DNA of 64,000 bases from an uncultured Ruminococcus sp. (GTDB lineage Bacteria > Bacillota > Clostridia > Oscillospirales > Acutalibacteraceae), in NCBI GenBank assembly GCA_902773635.1, contig CACYFH010000004.1, positions 24,357 to 88,356 on the forward strand. The letters run 5' to 3'. The translations under genes were made by a program, and so were the position numbers. Positions 32,144 through 39,907 of the stretch are shown in pieces. The notes under the pieces were generated by a model, which did not search any database, had not been told where the DNA came from, and saw only the letters and a program-made list of their open reading frames with translations. Each line of letters opens with the position of its first letter. Position 1 is the first letter of the stretch.

Positions 32144-32172
32144 TTGACAATTATTTCCAACTCCTGTATCAT
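32144..32172 (+). promoter_or_regulatory. Consensus promoter pointing antisense into the ACT gene
   Basis: TTGACA (32144-32149), exactly 17 bases, TATCAT (32167-32172), on the plus strand, four bases before the 3' end of a minus-strand gene. No plus-strand gene begins until 32730. Confidence 0.5.
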
Positions 32173-32175
32173 ATA

Positions 32176-32547
32176 TCAGGTGCGCGCGACGGTATAACCC
32201 GCCTTTTCAAGTACATCCAACGCCTCCGTAAAGCGCTCCTCCTTCACGAGGATGTAGTCCGTGTTGTAGGTGGAAACGGCGAAAATACCGATGCCGTTCT
32301 CCGCGAGCACCGCGGACAGCTTAGAGAGGATCCCGATCAGGGAGAAGTCGAGCACGCCCTGTATGCGGAAGCCGCGCCAGCCGTCCTCCCGCGCGAGGGT
32401 GTTCTCCGGCGCATGCTCCGTCTCACAGACGAGGGATATTTCTTCATCCGTTTTCCCGAGGAAGAAGATCTCGCCGTTCAGGTTCACATCCTGCAATCTT
32501 TCGAGCTTGCAGACCGTCAGCCGACATCCGAGCGGGTATAATTCCAT
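32176..32547 (-). CDS. ACT-domain protein (CASTOR/ACT_7-like)
   Basis: A 123-residue protein. The N-terminal strand set is MELYPLGCRLTVCKL, with EISLVCETE; the C-terminal ACT_7-like fold is RGFRIQGVLDFSLIGILSKL followed by FAVSTYNTDYILVKEERF, the typical motif of small CASTOR-like ACT proteins. These bind amino acids and may act as sensors; the ligand is unknown. Monocistronic. A strong plus-strand promoter lies just beyond its stop, so antisense transcription through this gene is possible. Confidence 0.85.
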   Translation of the reverse strand: MELYPLGCRLTVCKLERLQDVNLNGEIFFLGKTDEEISLVCETEHAPENTLAREDGWRGFRIQGVLDFSLIGILSKLSAVLAENGIGIFAVSTYNTDYILVKEERFTEALDVLEKAGYTVART

Positions 32548-32570
32548 AACATCCTCCGATAATACACAGT

Positions 32571-32614
32571 CATTGCGAGGTGTAACCGCAGGTTACGCCG
32601 TGGCAATCCCACAA
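32571..32614. repeat. Intergenic repeat CATTGCGAGG...GGCAATCCCACA
   Basis: TCATTGCGAGGTG, a hairpin TAACCGCAGGTTA, then CGCCGTGGCAATCCCACA. The inner hairpin differs between family members while the ends are kept. Confidence 0.65.
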
Positions 32615-32729
32615 ACAGAGACGCGCACGTCTCATTTTCTCAGATAAAGCACGACCTCGCTTGTCCCATCATAACATATTCATGCGGATTTGTCCAATCC
32701 GCCGCCAATATCCGAAAGGTCATGATCTC

Positions 32730-33644
32730 ATGAAACGCAAACCGCTTCTGTCCTCCGTCATCCTGCTGATCACGGCAGTCATCTGGGGCTTCGCCTTCGT
32801 CGCGCAGGAGCAGATGGCGGACACCGTACCGCCCTTCACCGTCAACGCGACGCGCTCCTATATGGCGGCGCTCGCGCTGCTACCCGTCGCGGCGATCACC
32901 CGCCGTATGCAGGGCAAGAAGCTCCTCGAGCAGAACAAAGCCGACCGCAAAACACTCATCAAAGCGGCGCTGATCTGCGGCACGATGCTCTGCATCTCCG
33001 TAAACCTCCAGCAGTTCGGCATCGCGCTTTATCCCGAGGGCGCCCAGGCGTCCGCGCACAGCGGCTTCCTGACCGCGCTGTATATCCTCTTCGTCCCGCT
33101 CTTCGGACTGTTCCTGCACAAAAGACCGGGGCTGTTCGTCTGGATCGGCGTCGCGATCGCGGTCGTCGGACTGTACTTTCTCAGCTTCTACAATGGCTTC
33201 GGCGGGCTGTACGCGGCGGATATCGTCGTGCTGATCTGCGGCGCTTCCTTCGCGGTACAGATCCTCTGCGTGGACTACTACATCGACAAGGTGGACGGCG
33301 TGAAGCTGAGCATGCTCCAGTTCGCCGTGACCGCCGTGCTCTCCACGATCCTCATGCTGATCTTTGAGAAGCCCGACCCGATGAACGTGCTCGCGGCATG
33401 GAAGCCGATCCTCTACCTCGCGCTGATGTCGAGCTGTGTGGGCTACACGCTCCAGATCATCGGTCAGAAGTACGCCTCCAGCCCGACCCTCGCCTCCATC
33501 ATCATGAGCATGGAGAGCGTGTTCGCGGTCTTAGGCGGCATCATCTTCATGCACGCGATCCCCAAGCCCAACGAGTGGATCGGCTGCGCCCTCATGACGA
33601 CAGCGATCGTCATCGCGCAGATACCGCGGAGGAGTGAGGAGTGA
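32730..33644 (+). CDS. DMT-superfamily (EamA) transporter
   Basis: A 304-residue protein with ten transmembrane helices arranged as two EamA repeats; LLITAVIWGFAFVAQEQMAD opens the first, and YASSPTLASIIMSMESVFAVL the last conserved signature helix pair (positions about 250-270). Such proteins export amino acids or other metabolites; the substrate is unknown. AAAGG lies ten bases before the ATG at 32730. The last residues RRSEE and the TGA are formed by the first units of the heptamer-armed repeat element that follows. Confidence 0.88.
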   Translation: MKRKPLLSSVILLITAVIWGFAFVAQEQMADTVPPFTVNATRSYMAALALLPVAAITRRMQGKKLLEQNKADRKTLIKAALICGTMLCISVNLQQFGIALYPEGAQASAHSGFLTALYILFVPLFGLFLHKRPGLFVWIGVAIAVVGLYFLSFYNGFGGLYAADIVVLICGASFAVQILCVDYYIDKVDGVKLSMLQFAVTAVLSTILMLIFEKPDPMNVLAAWKPILYLALMSSCVGYTLQIIGQKYASSPTLASIIMSMESVFAVLGGIIFMHAIPKPNEWIGCALMTTAIVIAQIPRRSEE

Positions 33645-33822
33645 GGAGTTAGGAGTTAGGAATTAGGAATTAGGAATGAGGAATGAATGGAGGGCTTTGC
33701 CCTCACCCATTTGATATGCCTTGATATAATAAAAACGCTTGCAAACCGTTCGGCTGCAAGCGTTTTGTTTATCTTATCAATCAAAAGCCGTCAGGCTTTC
33801 CCTAAACTCCTAACTCCTCACT
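33631..33822. repeat. Heptamer-armed intergenic element
   Basis: Left arm of GAGTTAG/GAATTAG/GAATGAG heptamers, core GGAGGGCTTTGCCCTCACCC, and right arm CTAAACTCCTAACTCCTCAC. It contains an independent terminator hairpin. It abuts the stop codons of both flanking convergent genes. Confidence 0.75.
33732..33771. terminator. Bidirectional terminator between the DMT gene and the L,D-transpeptidase-like gene
   Basis: AAAACGCTTGCA / TGCAAGCGTTTT perfect 12-bp stem, loop AACCGTTCGGC, then GTTTA. Confidence 0.8.
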
Positions 33823-34762
33823 AAAAAATGCTGATCTCCGGATTCAGCTCGGGATTCAGCCAGAGCAGGATGTTGTAGAGCTCGCTCTCGGGGATACCGA
33901 CGCCGCCGCGGGTGGGCTTGTCGGAGACGTGCAGGAACTTCGCACAGCCCAGCGCGGGGTTCACCGTGTCGCGGTTATAGCTGAAGATCACGGCGTAGGG
34001 ATAGGAGACCGTGTACTCATGCAGCTCCTGACAGGTCTGGTAGTCGATCTCGGTGTCCGCAACGTCCACGAGACGGTTATAGTTCACGGAGGCGGGGTCG
34101 GTGACCCAGCGCAGACCGTAGTAGATCTCCTTGTAGCTCAGAAGCGTTCCCGGGTCGGGGTTCGTGCCCATCGCGTACTCGATGCGGTAGGTGCCCGTCG
34201 GGGTGACATAGTCCGTCGGACCGACGGTCGCGGAGACGCCGCCCTCGCCCACATAACCGGAAATCGGACTGAACTTCTGCGTCCAAAGCCCATTCGCGTC
34301 CTTTTCATAGGTGTGGACGGTCGCGGTCGTGCCCGCACTCTCGACAAAGATCATCTGCGAGCCCGTGATCTCGGCGGGCTTGATACCCGCGATCGTGATC
34401 AAGCGGTTGAACTCCTCGCTCTGCACCACGGGCGCCTGAGAGGGAGCCTCGGTCGGCGCTTCGGTCGGCGCGGTCGTCACAGGCTCGGGGAGCGTCGGCT
34501 CCTCCGTCCCGATCACGGTCACGCCCATCGTCGCGTCGGGCAGGATCGCCGCAGGGTGGAAGGTGTTGTCGAGAAAGGTGTAGATGCTGTCCCCAAAGGT
34601 GAACACCAGCACGAGCGACGCCAGCACCAGGAAGGTCGCGATACCGATCAGGATCGGCGCGCGGTTCGTGGAGGGCGGGTTCTTCGATTTATAGTTGTGC
34701 GGACTGTGATAGCGGGATTTATACCGCCGACGGTTCGCCGTTTTGTTATTCTTATACTCCAT
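33821..34762 (-). CDS. L,D-transpeptidase (YkuD)-fold protein lacking the canonical cysteine
   Basis: A 313-residue protein. The basic cytoplasmic N-terminus is followed by one transmembrane helix (about 37-57), a Thr/Pro/Ala-rich linker (TTAPTEAPTEAPSQAP) and an extracellular C-terminal domain. The domain ends with a segment matching the YkuD pattern G-S-A-I-F-L-H...PTAGCV. Here it reads LGCAKFLHV, SDKPTRGGVGIPESEL, then LLWLNP: the nucleophile position (287) is Gly, and the Ser of GSA is Cys273. It may be an inactive cell-wall binder, or Cys273 may serve as nucleophile. The gene sits 23 bases after a PP2C phosphatase gene in a three-gene leftward set. Confidence 0.75.
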   Translation of the reverse strand: MEYKNNKTANRRRYKSRYHSPHNYKSKNPPSTNRAPILIGIATFLVLASLVLVFTFGDSIYTFLDNTFHPAAILPDATMGVTVIGTEEPTLPEPVTTAPTEAPTEAPSQAPVVQSEEFNRLITIAGIKPAEITGSQMIFVESAGTTATVHTYEKDANGLWTQKFSPISGYVGEGGVSATVGPTDYVTPTGTYRIEYAMGTNPDPGTLLSYKEIYYGLRWVTDPASVNYNRLVDVADTEIDYQTCQELHEYTVSYPYAVIFSYNRDTVNPALGCAKFLHVSDKPTRGGVGIPESELYNILLWLNPELNPEISIF

Positions 34763-34785
34763 ACCTATCCCTTATCTGTTCCATA

Positions 34786-35523
34786 TCAGGAAAAACGCAG
34801 CAAAATCGCCGTGGTATTATCCACGCCGCCGCGTTCGAGCGCCGCGTCCACCAGCGCCCTCACGCTCTCGCTGAGCGGTCGGTCGCTGTCGATCAGAGCC
34901 TTGATCTCCTCATCCGCCAGCATATCCGTCACGCCGTCGGAGCACAGCAGGAAGACGTCTCCCGCTATGTACTTGCCCATCGCGATGTAGGGGTTCAGCG
35001 AGATACCCTCGGGCAGTCCGAGGAACTTGGTGATCGCCTTGCCGCCGCGCTGGCGCGCGACATGCTCCTCCGAGATCTGACGCATCTCATGGCGGCTGAG
35101 CTTGTAGATGCGGCTGTCGCCCGCGTTGACGATGTAGATATCCTCGCCCGCGACCTGGAGCATCGCCGCCGTCGCGCCCATCAGCACCAGCGAGCGCTTC
35201 TCCGTTTCCTCGCGGATATCCTCGTTGAGCTGATGCGCCAGCTCATAGAGGTATTCCTCATACTGACCGCGGTGCTCTGCGAATCTCGCCGCGGAGCTTG
35301 CCGCGATATAGGACGCGACCTCGCCGCACGCCTCGCCGCCCATGCCGTCGAACACGGCGAACAGCTCGTTGGTATCACAGCCGACCGTACCGCTGAACAT
35401 CACGTCCTGCGTAGAATCCACATCCTCTCGGATATGACCGTCACAGTAAAAATTATCCTCATTATTGCGTCTGAGGCGTCCTACGCTGCTCAGACAGGCG
35501 TATTCTACCGTACATTTTTTCAT
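34786..35523 (-). CDS. PP2C-family serine/threonine phosphatase (Stp-like)
   Basis: A 245-residue cytoplasmic phosphatase with the metal-binding motifs RRNNEDNFY near 18, FAVFDGMGGEACGE near 57, YIVNAGDSRIY near 147, LLCSDGVTDML near 197 and the last GGVDNTTAILL. It removes phosphate from Ser/Thr residues, usually opposing a PASTA/Hanks kinase, though no kinase is in this window. AGGTGA precedes the ATG at 35523. It is linked to an anchored unknown protein upstream and the L,D-transpeptidase-like protein downstream, suggesting a cell-envelope role. Confidence 0.93.
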   Translation of the reverse strand: MKKCTVEYACLSSVGRLRRNNEDNFYCDGHIREDVDSTQDVMFSGTVGCDTNELFAVFDGMGGEACGEVASYIAASSAARFAEHRGQYEEYLYELAHQLNEDIREETEKRSLVLMGATAAMLQVAGEDIYIVNAGDSRIYKLSRHEMRQISEEHVARQRGGKAITKFLGLPEGISLNPYIAMGKYIAGDVFLLCSDGVTDMLADEEIKALIDSDRPLSESVRALVDAALERGGVDNTTAILLRFS

Positions 35524-35542
35524 ACGGTTCACCTCGCCTTTC

Positions 35543-36544
35543 TCAGTTCTCTTTTTCTTCCTGCATCGCTGCCGCTGCGCTGAGGAACTCCTCGGGCAGC
35601 GATACCACCGCGCTTCCGAAGTCGTGCGCGGTCAGCTCCAGCGCAAAGTGCTGTTCTCCGATCGTCACGTTCAGATTGAGCGCCGTCAGATAGCCGTTAT
35701 TGCTGATGGTATATTCCAGCGTGCAGGAGGAGTTCTCCGCCACACCTTCGTTCGCCGCGTACTTCTCGCGGAACTTGTCGTAATCGGAGGAACGGTAAAA
35801 GACCGAAGCGCCGTCGGTCGCGATCATATCCATCAGCGCCTTCACGCTGAAGTCATAGCGGTACTGTGTACCGTTCTCGACCTTCTCCGTCTTGATCTTC
35901 GCGAGATCGCTGTCACCCGCAAGTCTCTGTGAGAGCGTCTCCATAAAGCGCTGCAGCTCCGTGGCGGAATAATCGCCGTTGAGCTTTGTAAAGCGCAGGA
36001 ACGCGCCCGCGTCGAAGGTTCCCTTGCAGTAGTCTGTGTCGAAATCAAAGAAATCATGCACGCTCTCGCTGTTCTCCCTGACGCGCCATTTGCCGTCATA
36101 GAGATTTCCAGCCGCAAACATTTTACCGTCGGCGACCGTCGCCGCCGAGTAGCTGTAATCGGTATACTGCGCATCATATACGACGCGGAGCTGCTGCTTC
36201 TCGCGGTTGACGGCGATACTGCCCTTGTACGCCATCACCGGCTGCTCCTCCTCCTTGACGTTCATGTCAAACGCAAAGGAGGTGCCGAAATTCTTCGCGG
36301 AAGCCTGCATCAGCCGACTCCACGGATTTGTGTTCTGGTGGAACAGCCTCACGCCGAAAACGATCATCAACACCAGCAGAATACCGATCACTGCGAAGAT
36401 GTACATCCTGTGCTCACGCAGCCACATCCTTCTGTACGTTGCGCGTTCCTCCGCGATGATCTCACGCTCGGTGCGTACCTCACGCGGTTCACTGACGTCG
36501 ACCGGCTCAAAATCGTCTGCTTCCTGTATATTGAACTTAGCCAA
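35543..36544 (-). CDS. Single-pass membrane protein of unknown function
   Basis: A 333-residue protein. Residues 1-45 are charged and cytoplasmic, one helix spans about 48-67 (IFAVIGILLVLMIVFGV), and the rest is extracellular with beta-rich character (MAYKGSIAVN, YSAATVADGKMF, TLEYTISNNGYLTALNLNV). The overall pattern is like the LolA/LppX-type or DUF6612-like lipid-binding folds, but this is only a resemblance. The start codon is TTG, with AAAGG nine bases upstream. Promoter TTGACA-N18-TATAAT precedes it. It leads the PP2C and L,D-transpeptidase-like genes. Confidence 0.75.
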   Translation of the reverse strand: MAKFNIQEADDFEPVDVSEPREVRTEREIIAEERATYRRMWLREHRMYIFAVIGILLVLMIVFGVRLFHQNTNPWSRLMQASAKNFGTSFAFDMNVKEEEQPVMAYKGSIAVNREKQQLRVVYDAQYTDYSYSAATVADGKMFAAGNLYDGKWRVRENSESVHDFFDFDTDYCKGTFDAGAFLRFTKLNGDYSATELQRFMETLSQRLAGDSDLAKIKTEKVENGTQYRYDFSVKALMDMIATDGASVFYRSSDYDKFREKYAANEGVAENSSCTLEYTISNNGYLTALNLNVTIGEQHFALELTAHDFGSAVVSLPEEFLSAAAAMQEEKEN

Positions 36545-36594
36545 AGTATCTCTGCCTTTCTGCTTATAATGCTCCTATTTTACATATATAGCTT

Positions 36595-36624
36595 ATTATA
36601 TCAAAGAAAGCCTTTCCTTGTCAA
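36595..36624 (-). promoter_or_regulatory. Promoter of the three-gene envelope set
   Basis: Leftward TTGACA (36619-36624), 18-base spacer, TATAAT (36595-36600). Confidence 0.75.
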
Positions 36625-36791
36625 TACAGCGCGGCAAGCTGTCACTATTTTGTGATAACAGTTCACTTCCCATGCTATTATCCGCAAATTGCCGATATCC
36701 TATCGTCGGCCCCCAAAATGTTGACAAATCCGACAGATTCCGCACAAAATGCGCCCTTCATAATTCCAAGTGAGCACTAACGGTTAAAAAT
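36625..36791. other. Divergent intergenic region, no gene seen
   Basis: Between the leftward promoter and the acpP promoters. It is AT-rich, with no open frame, repeat family member or convincing hairpin recognised. Confidence 0.5.
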
Positions 36792-36832
36792 TTGACATAA
36801 TTATTGACAAAGGGCGATAATACTAATAATAT
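36792..36832 (+). promoter_or_regulatory. Two overlapping promoters of acpP
   Basis: TTGACA at 36792 with GATAAT at 36816 (18-base spacer), and TTGACA at 36804 with TAATAT at 36827 (17-base spacer). A leader of about 95 bases follows. Confidence 0.7.
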
Positions 36833-36936
36833 GGTGATGTAACAAGGCGGCGCGTACCGCGCGGACGCCTGCGACCCGAGCCGCGAGATCTGATGTCGGG
36901 TCATGTACACGCATATTCATTTAGGAGGAAACACTC

Positions 36937-37164
36937 ATGGTATTAGAAAAGATTAAGGTAATCCTTGCCGAGCAGTTTGATGTTGAGGAAGATACCCTCA
37001 AGAACGACACCGACCTGCAGGACGATCTGGGCGCGGATTCTCTTGATGTTGTCGACCTGCTGATGTCCATCGAGGATGAGTTCGAGATCGAGATCCCCGA
37101 CGAGGAGATCGAGAACATCCGTACCGTTGGCGATCTGGTCAACTATATCGAGTCCCACATCTGA
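36937..37164 (+). CDS. acpP: Acyl carrier protein
   Basis: A 75-residue acidic four-helix protein. The phosphopantetheine serine is in LGADSLDVVDLLMSIEDEF (Ser at about 36). It carries growing acyl chains in fatty acid synthesis. AGGAGG lies ten bases before the ATG. It stands alone, not next to fab genes, and is driven by two strong overlapping promoters and ended by a strong hairpin, consistent with high expression. Confidence 0.97.
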   Translation: MVLEKIKVILAEQFDVEEDTLKNDTDLQDDLGADSLDVVDLLMSIEDEFEIEIPDEEIENIRTVGDLVNYIESHI

Positions 37165-37180
37165 TTGAGAGAAAGATCAA

Positions 37181-37207
37181 GGCGGTCAGGAGACCGCCTG
37201 TTTTTCA
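37181..37207 (+). terminator. Terminator of acpP
   Basis: GGCGGTC / GACCGCC stem with AGGA loop, then TGTTTTTC. Confidence 0.88.
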
Positions 37208-37233
37208 TTTTAGCGAGCTTATGTAAAAGTAAA

Positions 37234-37257
37234 CCCGGCAGTCACCTGCCGGGCTTT
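37234..37257. terminator. Second hairpin, possible glyS terminator
   Basis: CCCGGCAG / CTGCCGGG stem with TCAC loop; CTTTTG on the plus side and TTTACTTTT on the minus side. Confidence 0.65.
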
Positions 37258-37271
37258 TGATTGTAAATACA

Positions 37272-37330
37272 TTTGTCATTCCGAGGAGCGGGTCACCCGC
37301 GACGCGGGAATCCCACAAAGAAGGAGCAAA
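37272..37330. repeat. Intergenic repeat GTCATTCCGAGG...GGGAATCCCACA
   Basis: Variant of the CATTGCGAGG family: TGTCATTCCGAGGAG, hairpin CGGGTCACCCG, then GACGCGGGAATCCCACAAAG. Confidence 0.6.
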
Positions 37331-37377
37331 GCGTTGCTCTTCATGGTCTTCATGGCAATCATACCAAGGGGATCGCC

Positions 37378-38760
37378 TTAGAACTTGGTCCTCTCGGCGA
37401 TATAGCTCTCAAGGTCGGCGATCGGGATGCGTACCTGCTCCATGGTGTCGCGGTCGCGAACGGTCACGCAGTGATCCTCGCGGGAATCGAAGTCGTAGGT
37501 GACGCAGAACGGCGTGCCGATCTCGTCCTCACGGCGATAGCGCTTGCCGATCGAGCCGGCGTCGTCGAAATCGACCGGGAAGGACTTACTGAGCTCGTCT
37601 GCGATCGCGGACGCTTCCTCGCTGAGCTTCTTGGAGAGCGGCAGGATCGCCGCCTTGAAGGGCGCGAGGAACGGATGCAGATGCAGCACGACGCGGGTGT
37701 CGTTCTTCTCCGCGTTGACGACCTCCTCGTCATACGCCTCGGTCATCACGGTCAGGAAGAGACGCTCCACGCCGAGAGACGGCTCGATGACATAGGGCAC
37801 ATAGCGGGTGTTGTCGTCGGGATCGAAGTAGCTCAGATCCTTGCCGGATACGGTCTGGTGTCTGCCGAGGTCGTAGTCGGTGCGGTCTGCGATACCCCAG
37901 AGCTCGCCCCAGCCGAACGGGAAGAGATACTCAAAGTCGGTGGTCGCCTTAGAATAGAAGGAGAGCTCCTCCTTCTCATGGTCGCGCAGTCTGAGGTTCT
38001 CCGCCTTGATGCCGAGGCTGTAGAGGAAGTCGCGGCAGAAGGAACGCCAGTAGTCGAACCACTCGAGGTCGGTGTCGGGCTTGCAGAAGAACTCCAGCTC
38101 CATCTGCTCGAACTCACGGACGCGGAAGATGAAGTTGCCGGGCGTGATCTCGTTGCGGAAGGACTTGCCGACCTGCGCCACGCCGAAGGGGACCTTCTTG
38201 CGGGTGGTGCGCTGGATATTCGCAAAGTTGACGAAGATGCCCTGCGCGGTCTCGGGACGGAGATACAGCTCCGCCTTAGAGTCCTCGGTAACGCCCTGGA
38301 AGGTCTTGAACATCAGGTTGAACTGACGGATATCGGTGAAATTGCTCTTGCCGCAGTTGGGGCAGGTAATGCCCTTCTCGCGGATGTAGTCCATCATCTG
38401 CTCGTTCGACCAGCCGGCGACGTTCGTGCCGTCGAAGTCCTCGATCAGATTATCCGCGCGGTGACGGGTCTTGCACTCCTTGCAGTCCATCAGCGGATCG
38501 GAGAAGCCGCCCAGATGACCGGAAGCGATCCAGGTCTGCGGGTTCATGAGGATGGCGGAGTCCAGACCGACGTTGTACTTGTTCTCCTGGACGAACTTTT
38601 TCAGCCACGCCTTCTTGATATTATTCTTCAGCTCCGCGCCGAGAGGACCGTAGTCCCAGGTGTTGGCGAGACCGCCGTAGATCTCCGAGCCGGGATAAAC
38701 GAAGCCTCTCGTCTTGCACAGCGCAACGAGCTTTTCCATTGTTTTTTCTGTATTTTTCAT
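37378..38760 (-). CDS. glyS: Glycyl-tRNA synthetase, class II single-chain type
   Basis: A 460-residue homodimeric GlyRS charging tRNA-Gly. Visible motifs include [20 protein letters not shown] at the start, the class II motif 2 region [20 protein letters not shown], the zinc-like CKECKTRH and CPNCGKS pairs, and motif 3 [14 protein letters not shown]. The C-terminal anticodon-binding domain follows. ATG at 38760 is six bases from GGAGG; ATG at 38763 is three bases from it. Promoter TTGACA-N17-TACACT lies just upstream; the leader is too short for a T-box. Confidence 0.96.
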   Translation of the reverse strand: MKNTEKTMEKLVALCKTRGFVYPGSEIYGGLANTWDYGPLGAELKNNIKKAWLKKFVQENKYNVGLDSAILMNPQTWIASGHLGGFSDPLMDCKECKTRHRADNLIEDFDGTNVAGWSNEQMMDYIREKGITCPNCGKSNFTDIRQFNLMFKTFQGVTEDSKAELYLRPETAQGIFVNFANIQRTTRKKVPFGVAQVGKSFRNEITPGNFIFRVREFEQMELEFFCKPDTDLEWFDYWRSFCRDFLYSLGIKAENLRLRDHEKEELSFYSKATTDFEYLFPFGWGELWGIADRTDYDLGRHQTVSGKDLSYFDPDDNTRYVPYVIEPSLGVERLFLTVMTEAYDEEVVNAEKNDTRVVLHLHPFLAPFKAAILPLSKKLSEEASAIADELSKSFPVDFDDAGSIGKRYRREDEIGTPFCVTYDFDSREDHCVTVRDRDTMEQVRIPIADLESYIAERTKF

Positions 38761-38812
38761 CATTAACCTCCATTCCATCACTGGCTGTGATGGTAATTTT
38801 TGCACGATATAT

Positions 38813-38841
38813 AGTGTACCTTTTTACAGCGCAGTTGTCAA
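38813..38841 (-). promoter_or_regulatory. Promoter of glyS
   Basis: Leftward TTGACA (38836-38841), 17-base spacer, TACACT (38813-38818). Confidence 0.75.
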
Positions 38842-38852
38842 GAGCGCTTTAA

Positions 38853-39006
38853 ATGAGGAGTTAGGAATTAGGAATTAGGAATGAATGGCGGACGCTGCCC
38901 GCACCTGATTTATATAAGGATCGGAAACGTTTGAAATTTGAAATAGGAATCCAAAACGCGTAGCGTTTCCCATAATTCCTCATTCCTCATTCCTAATTCC
39001 TAATTA
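38853..39006. repeat. Heptamer-armed intergenic element
   Basis: Arms GAGGAGTTAGGAATTAGG... and ...ATTCCTCATTCCTAATTCC. Core modules GGCGGACGCTGCCCGCACC and GGAATCCAAAACGCGTAGCG. Nearly the same modules as 40731-40886, and inverted at 51168-51331. Confidence 0.75.
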
Positions 39007-39062
39007 GATTGATTTACCTCAAAGAATGTGCTACAATATGGAAAACGAAAGGAGGGATCGCT

Positions 39063-39812
39063 ATGCAGACCGAGCCGCTCGGGAACGGGGTGGAGATCTT
39101 CGTCACCGAGACGCACCACTTCACCACCGACACCATCCTGCTCGCTCACTTCGCCGCCGTGAAGAACCGCGACCGCGTCACGGAGCTGGGCACGGGCTGC
39201 GGCACGATTCCCCTCCTGATCATCCGCGACCGCGCACCCTCCGCGATCCACGCGATCGACATCCAAGAGGACGCGATCGACCTGCTGCAGAGAAGCATCG
39301 CCCATAATCTCAGTCTGGGCAACGGGAACGCCGCCCTCATCCACCCCATCCTCGGCGATATCAAGGACATCCGCGCCCTCCTTCCTGCGGGCGAGCAGGA
39401 CGTCGTGATCTGCAACCCGCCGTACAAGCTCAGCGGCGCGGGGCTGACGAATCCCGATGAAGGGAAAAAGACCGCGCGGCACGAGACGGAATGTACCCTC
39501 GACGATATCTGCGAGGCGGCGAAATGGCTCCTGCGCTTCGGCGGGAGGTTCGTCCTCTGTCAGCGTCCCGAACGCCTGACCGACGTGCTCAGCGCCATGC
39601 GCGCGCACGATCTTGAGCCCAAGAAGCTCCGCTTCGTCCAGGGCAAAGCCGATAAACCGCCCAAGCTCTTTTTAGCGGAAGCCAAGCGCGGCGCAAAGCC
39701 GGGCTACATGGACGTCCTCCCCGCCCTGATCGTCGAGAGTGACCGCGGCTTCACCGACGAGATGAAAGCGATCTACGGAGCGTATAAAGAGGGAAAAGCC
39801 TCCCTTTGGTAA
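39063..39812 (+). CDS. YabB/TrmN6-type tRNA (adenine-N6) methyltransferase
   Basis: A 249-residue class I SAM-dependent methyltransferase. SAM motif I is VTELGTGCGTIPLLI near 39, motif II HAIDIQEDAID near 62, and the amino-methyltransferase motif CNPPYKLSG near 119. It belongs to the TrmN6 family that methylates A37 of tRNA-Val, called YabB in Firmicutes, where it is usually beside rsmI as here. GGAGGG lies six bases before the ATG. The last residues GKASLW and the TAA stop are encoded by the repeat at 39798-39855, so the native C-terminus was replaced or extended. Confidence 0.85.
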   Translation: MQTEPLGNGVEIFVTETHHFTTDTILLAHFAAVKNRDRVTELGTGCGTIPLLIIRDRAPSAIHAIDIQEDAIDLLQRSIAHNLSLGNGNAALIHPILGDIKDIRALLPAGEQDVVICNPPYKLSGAGLTNPDEGKKTARHETECTLDDICEAAKWLLRFGGRFVLCQRPERLTDVLSAMRAHDLEPKKLRFVQGKADKPPKLFLAEAKRGAKPGYMDVLPALIVESDRGFTDEMKAIYGAYKEGKASLW

Positions 39813-39855
39813 AGGGAGGTGGATTCGCAAAAAGCGAATTCGGAGGGATTGCATC
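39798..39855 (+). repeat. Palindromic repeat CCTCCCTTTGGTAAAGGGAGG at the end of the yabB-like gene
   Basis: Outer palindrome CCTCCCTTTGGTAAAGGGAGG (21 bases, its TAA being the gene's stop), inner hairpin GATTCGCAAAAAGCGAATT, end CGGAGGGATTGCATC. Closest relative is the insert in frdA. Confidence 0.8.
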
Positions 39856-39907
39856 ATTGACCGACCGGGCATAAGCCCGGGAGATACCACTTACAAGGAA
39901 GATTCAT

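Noticed and set aside
37378..38841. T-box riboswitch ahead of glyS (and likewise proS)
   Set aside because: Promoters lie about 45-60 bases before the start codons, leaving no room for stem I and the antiterminator.
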